A stretch of DNA of 64,000 nt from assembly GCF_030813595.1 (NCBI RefSeq), contig NZ_JAUSUH010000005.1, positions 62,001 to 126,000 on the forward strand, read 5' to 3'. The stretch is from Ancylobacter vacuolatus (GTDB lineage: Bacteria; Pseudomonadota; Alphaproteobacteria; Rhizobiales; Xanthobacteraceae). Within the stretch, counting starts at the first letter, position 1. Every line of letters starts with the position of its first letter. The translations under genes and the position numbers were made by a program. Shown here one piece after another: positions 62,027 through 64,000 of the stretch. A model generated the notes under the pieces. That model ran no database searches. It saw nothing but the letters and a program-made list of their open reading frames with translations, and was not told the origin of the DNA.

Positions 62027-63067
62027 TCAGCTGGCGACGGCCCGGCCCTGGGGGCGGGCCTCTTCCACCGCCAGCGCCTCGGCGGCGGTGTGCGCGGCCT
62101 TGAGGTCGAGAATGCGGTCGGCCAGGGTCGGCGGGGCGCCGGGCACGCGGGAATGGCCGGCGAGCAGCGCGTCGATCGGCGAGCCGGGGCCCTCCAGCCG
62201 GGCGGTGAGATGGGCGACCCCGGCGGCGATGTCGCTGATGTGCTCGCGCAGCATCGCGGTGTCGACCGTGCCATCAGGCGCCGGCTCGGGCGATTGCGGC
62301 GCGGCGGCGGCCAGCGCGGTGAGGCGCTCGATACGCTCCTGCAGCGCGGCGCGCTCTTCCTGCGCCCGGGCGAGAGCCTCCTGCGCCTGCGTCAGCTCGT
62401 CCGTCATCTCGTGGTTCCGGCGGCGTTCGGTTGTCAGGCTCTCGCTCGTGCTGCGCGCCGCTTCGCGCTCGCTCATCAGATGGCCGTTGGCGGTGGCGAG
62501 CTGGCGGTCGAGTTCGCCGATGCGGTCCTTGAGCGTGTCGCGCAGCGTTGTCAGCGCCACATGCTCGATCTTCAGCTCGTCTTCCCGCGTGCGGGTTTCC
62601 TCGAAGGCGTCGCGGGTGCGGGCGAGCTCGGTGCGGGCGTGCAGCAGGGCGGCGCGGGCTTCTTCGAGGTGGCGGGTGGTGGTTTCAAGCTCGCCGCGCA
62701 GATGGTCGCGATGGCTGGCGACGCTGGCATGCTCGGTCTGCAGCGCGTCCAGCTCGGTGGAGAGCCGCTCGACGGTCTCCTGCCGGGCGCGCAGCGCCTC
62801 GGCCTGCCGGACGATCTCGCCATGTTGCGCGGCGGTGCGGGCCTGCTGGCGCTCCACTTCCACTTCGAGGCGGCGGATGCCGACGGCGAACAGCGCGCGC
62901 TGCTCGTCCTTGTCGGCCTGAACCTCGGCGATCGAGACGGGGATAGCGCCCTCGATCCGCTTGCGGGTGAGCCGCACCGCCCGCCGCCACACGGCCGGCA
63001 GCGTGAGCAGCGCCAGCAGGGTCGCGGCCAGGAAGCCGATGGCGGCGTACATGATCGCTTCGATCAT
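62027..63067 (-). CDS. Membrane-anchored coiled-coil protein of unknown function
   Basis: A 346-residue protein with one N-terminal helix (residues 3-25, IEAIMYAAIGFLAATLLALL), then a basic stretch (WRRAVRLTRKRIEGA). About 200 residues of continuous coiled coil follow (for example LSTELDALQTEHASV, EEARAALLHARTELARTRDA, LTQAQEALARAQEERAALQ). The C-terminal 75 residues are globular (DTAMLREHISDIAAGVAHLTARLEG). Similar proteins are frequent next to eipA-like genes in Rhizobiales, as I recall, but no function is known. Two consecutive coils facing the cytoplasm suggest a scaffold role. Confidence 0.78.
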   Translation of the reverse strand: MIEAIMYAAIGFLAATLLALLTLPAVWRRAVRLTRKRIEGAIPVSIAEVQADKDEQRALFAVGIRRLEVEVERQQARTAAQHGEIVRQAEALRARQETVERLSTELDALQTEHASVASHRDHLRGELETTTRHLEEARAALLHARTELARTRDAFEETRTREDELKIEHVALTTLRDTLKDRIGELDRQLATANGHLMSEREAARSTSESLTTERRRNHEMTDELTQAQEALARAQEERAALQERIERLTALAAAAPQSPEPAPDGTVDTAMLREHISDIAAGVAHLTARLEGPGSPIDALLAGHSRVPGAPPTLADRILDLKAAHTAAEALAVEEARPQGRAVAS

Positions 63068-63143
63068 GCGGCGATCTCACCTCACAACACGGCGGCGGTC
63101 CGGAGCGGACGGCCGGCCAGGGAGCCAACAGGTTACAGATATC

Positions 63144-63167
63144 AAAACGGCCGGGCTAGCCCGGCCG
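63144..63167 (-). terminator. Rho-independent terminator of eipA
   Basis: On the minus strand, the stem CGGCCGGG/CCCGGCCG with a CTAG loop (63148-63167) is followed by TTTTGAT. It lies 21 bases beyond the stop codon of the DUF1134 gene, between it and the coiled-coil gene. Confidence 0.88.
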
Positions 63168-63188
63168 CACGGCGTCAGGCGGGGCGGT

Positions 63189-63761
63189 TCAGAAGGGATT
63201 CCACGTCGCGGCGGGGGTGAATTTGAGATAGCCGATATTGGCGCCGAGGCGCACACCGACGCCGGAGCGGATCGGCACGACGACGATATTGTCCGAGGCC
63301 AGCGCCGTCATGCCGAAGCCGGCGACGAAATAGGCCGAGCCGGAAATGCCGCCGAAGCGCCGGAAGATGTCGTTGATGCCGTTGAGATTATACACCAGAA
63401 TCATGGTGCGGGCGCCGTCGCCGCCGAAATCCCAGCCGAGCGAAGGGCCCTGCCAGTACACCTTCAGGTCGCCGGCATTGCGGGTGTAGAGCGTGCCGTC
63501 GCCATAGCGCAGGCCGCCGACAAAGGCGCCGGAACCTTCCTGGCCGAGAATATAGCCATTGGGCTGGCCCCACTGGTTGACCGCCTTCTCGATCGACAAA
63601 GCAAGGCCGCGCGAGACCTCGCCGAAGAAGCCGTGCCCCTGCTGCACCAGTTCGTCGCTGGAATAGGTGTTGGCCTGCTGCTGCGCCTGCGCGGGTGCGG
63701 CGAGCACGGGCAAAGCCAGGAGAAGGGCGAAGCAGGCATAAAGGGCGCGCAAGGTCGGCAT
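63189..63761 (-). CDS. eipA: EipA-family envelope protein (DUF1134)
   Basis: A 190-residue protein with a Sec signal peptide (residues 1-27, ending AQA-QQQ). The mature domain matches DUF1134: SSDELVQQGHGFFGEVSRGLA, AVNQWGQPNGYILGQEGSGA, GLRYGDGTLYT and WQGPSLGWDFGGDGARTMIL. The family's founding member, EipA of Brucella, is needed for envelope integrity, and it occurs across alphaproteobacteria. The start at 63761 gives the signal peptide; the frame runs 13 codons further upstream. A terminator follows at 63144-63167. Confidence 0.9.
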   Translation of the reverse strand: MPTLRALYACFALLLALPVLAAPAQAQQQANTYSSDELVQQGHGFFGEVSRGLALSIEKAVNQWGQPNGYILGQEGSGAFVGGLRYGDGTLYTRNAGDLKVYWQGPSLGWDFGGDGARTMILVYNLNGINDIFRRFGGISGSAYFVAGFGMTALASDNIVVVPIRSGVGVRLGANIGYLKFTPAATWNPF

Positions 63762-64000
63762 GGACGGTCTCGCGTTTGATCTCAACAAGCGGGGCGTCAC
63801 CCGACACGGGCCCGATTCAGAACCCAGGCAACCAACACCCCGACGCTATCAATAGCATGGAGTGCGACCAGAGAAAGGCGAGGGGCGCCCAAAAGGGTCG
63901 CGAGCGGCGCATCTGGGGCGCCACTGTGGCCGGACGGCCCGCCTCAGGAGCCGGCCCCTCGCACTATGAAACCGTGCACGCGGTAGTCGGCCTGAGTGCG

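Noticed and set aside
1-64000. CRISPR arrays, tRNA, rRNA, transposase genes
   Set aside because: Read through by eye on both strands; no spaced direct repeats, cloverleaf T-arm signatures, rRNA blocks or transposase motifs were found. A tRNA or RNA scan could still find something missed.

Overview
The window is a very G+C-rich, gene-dense stretch of a bacterial chromosome. Several features point to an alphaproteobacterium of the order Hyphomicrobiales (rhizobia and relatives, possibly Xanthobacteraceae). These are a Mrp/Pha antiporter operon in which subunits A and B are fused, an EipA (DUF1134) envelope protein, a GGAAC-N16-CGTT promoter of the alphaproteobacterial general stress response, and a thiOSGE thiamine operon under a TPP riboswitch. 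The assignment is inference from gene content; there is no rRNA marker here.

Layout. 1-7.3 kb: the end of an Nramp-type metal transporter, a strong terminator, then a six-gene Mrp cation/proton antiporter operon. 7.3-10 kb: small stress and secreted genes (PNPOx-like protein, orphan BrnA-like antitoxin, two small secreted proteins, a YflT-like stress protein), with a clear EcfG-type promoter at 8917-8941. 10.2-17.5 kb: an uptake and oxidation unit for an unidentified, probably organosulfur or amino-acid-like, compound. It holds two NtaA/SnaA/DszA-type flavin monooxygenases flanking a complete family-3 ABC importer, and a divergent LysR regulator with a large dyad in front of it. 17.8-34.4 kb: an unusual accessory locus of seven genes on one strand. 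They encode a calpain-like cysteine protease of strikingly low G+C, a 1575-residue DUF6603-like protein, two giant proteins of unknown function, a secreted 872-residue protein, and two phage-tail-collar-like proteins, one carrying a bulb-lectin domain. A nucleotidyltransferase-fold gene follows. This locus is the best candidate for an undescribed system.

35.8-40.9 kb: patatin-like lipase, GntP-type permease, GltS glutamate carrier, and a DUF900 lipoprotein hydrolase. 41-45.2 kb: RND efflux adaptor and pump. 45.2-54.8 kb: household and transport genes, namely an alpha/beta hydrolase with an AI-2E-type permease, TRAP permease subunits without a binding protein, a Bcr/CflA drug exporter, Nudix, MAPEG, an RBBP9-like hydrolase and a PAP2 phosphatase. 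54.9-57.4 kb: a 26-residue membrane peptide and an MHYT hybrid histidine kinase. 57.5-60.3 kb: TPP riboswitch and thiOSGE. 60.4-60.5 kb: palindromic intergenic repeats. 60.6-63.8 kb: SAF-domain oxidoreductase, a membrane-anchored coiled-coil protein and EipA.

No rRNA, tRNA, CRISPR array, transposase or integrase was recognised by eye. Boundaries were chosen from reading frames, ribosome-binding sites and family N-termini. Family assignments are from recalled motifs, not database searches.
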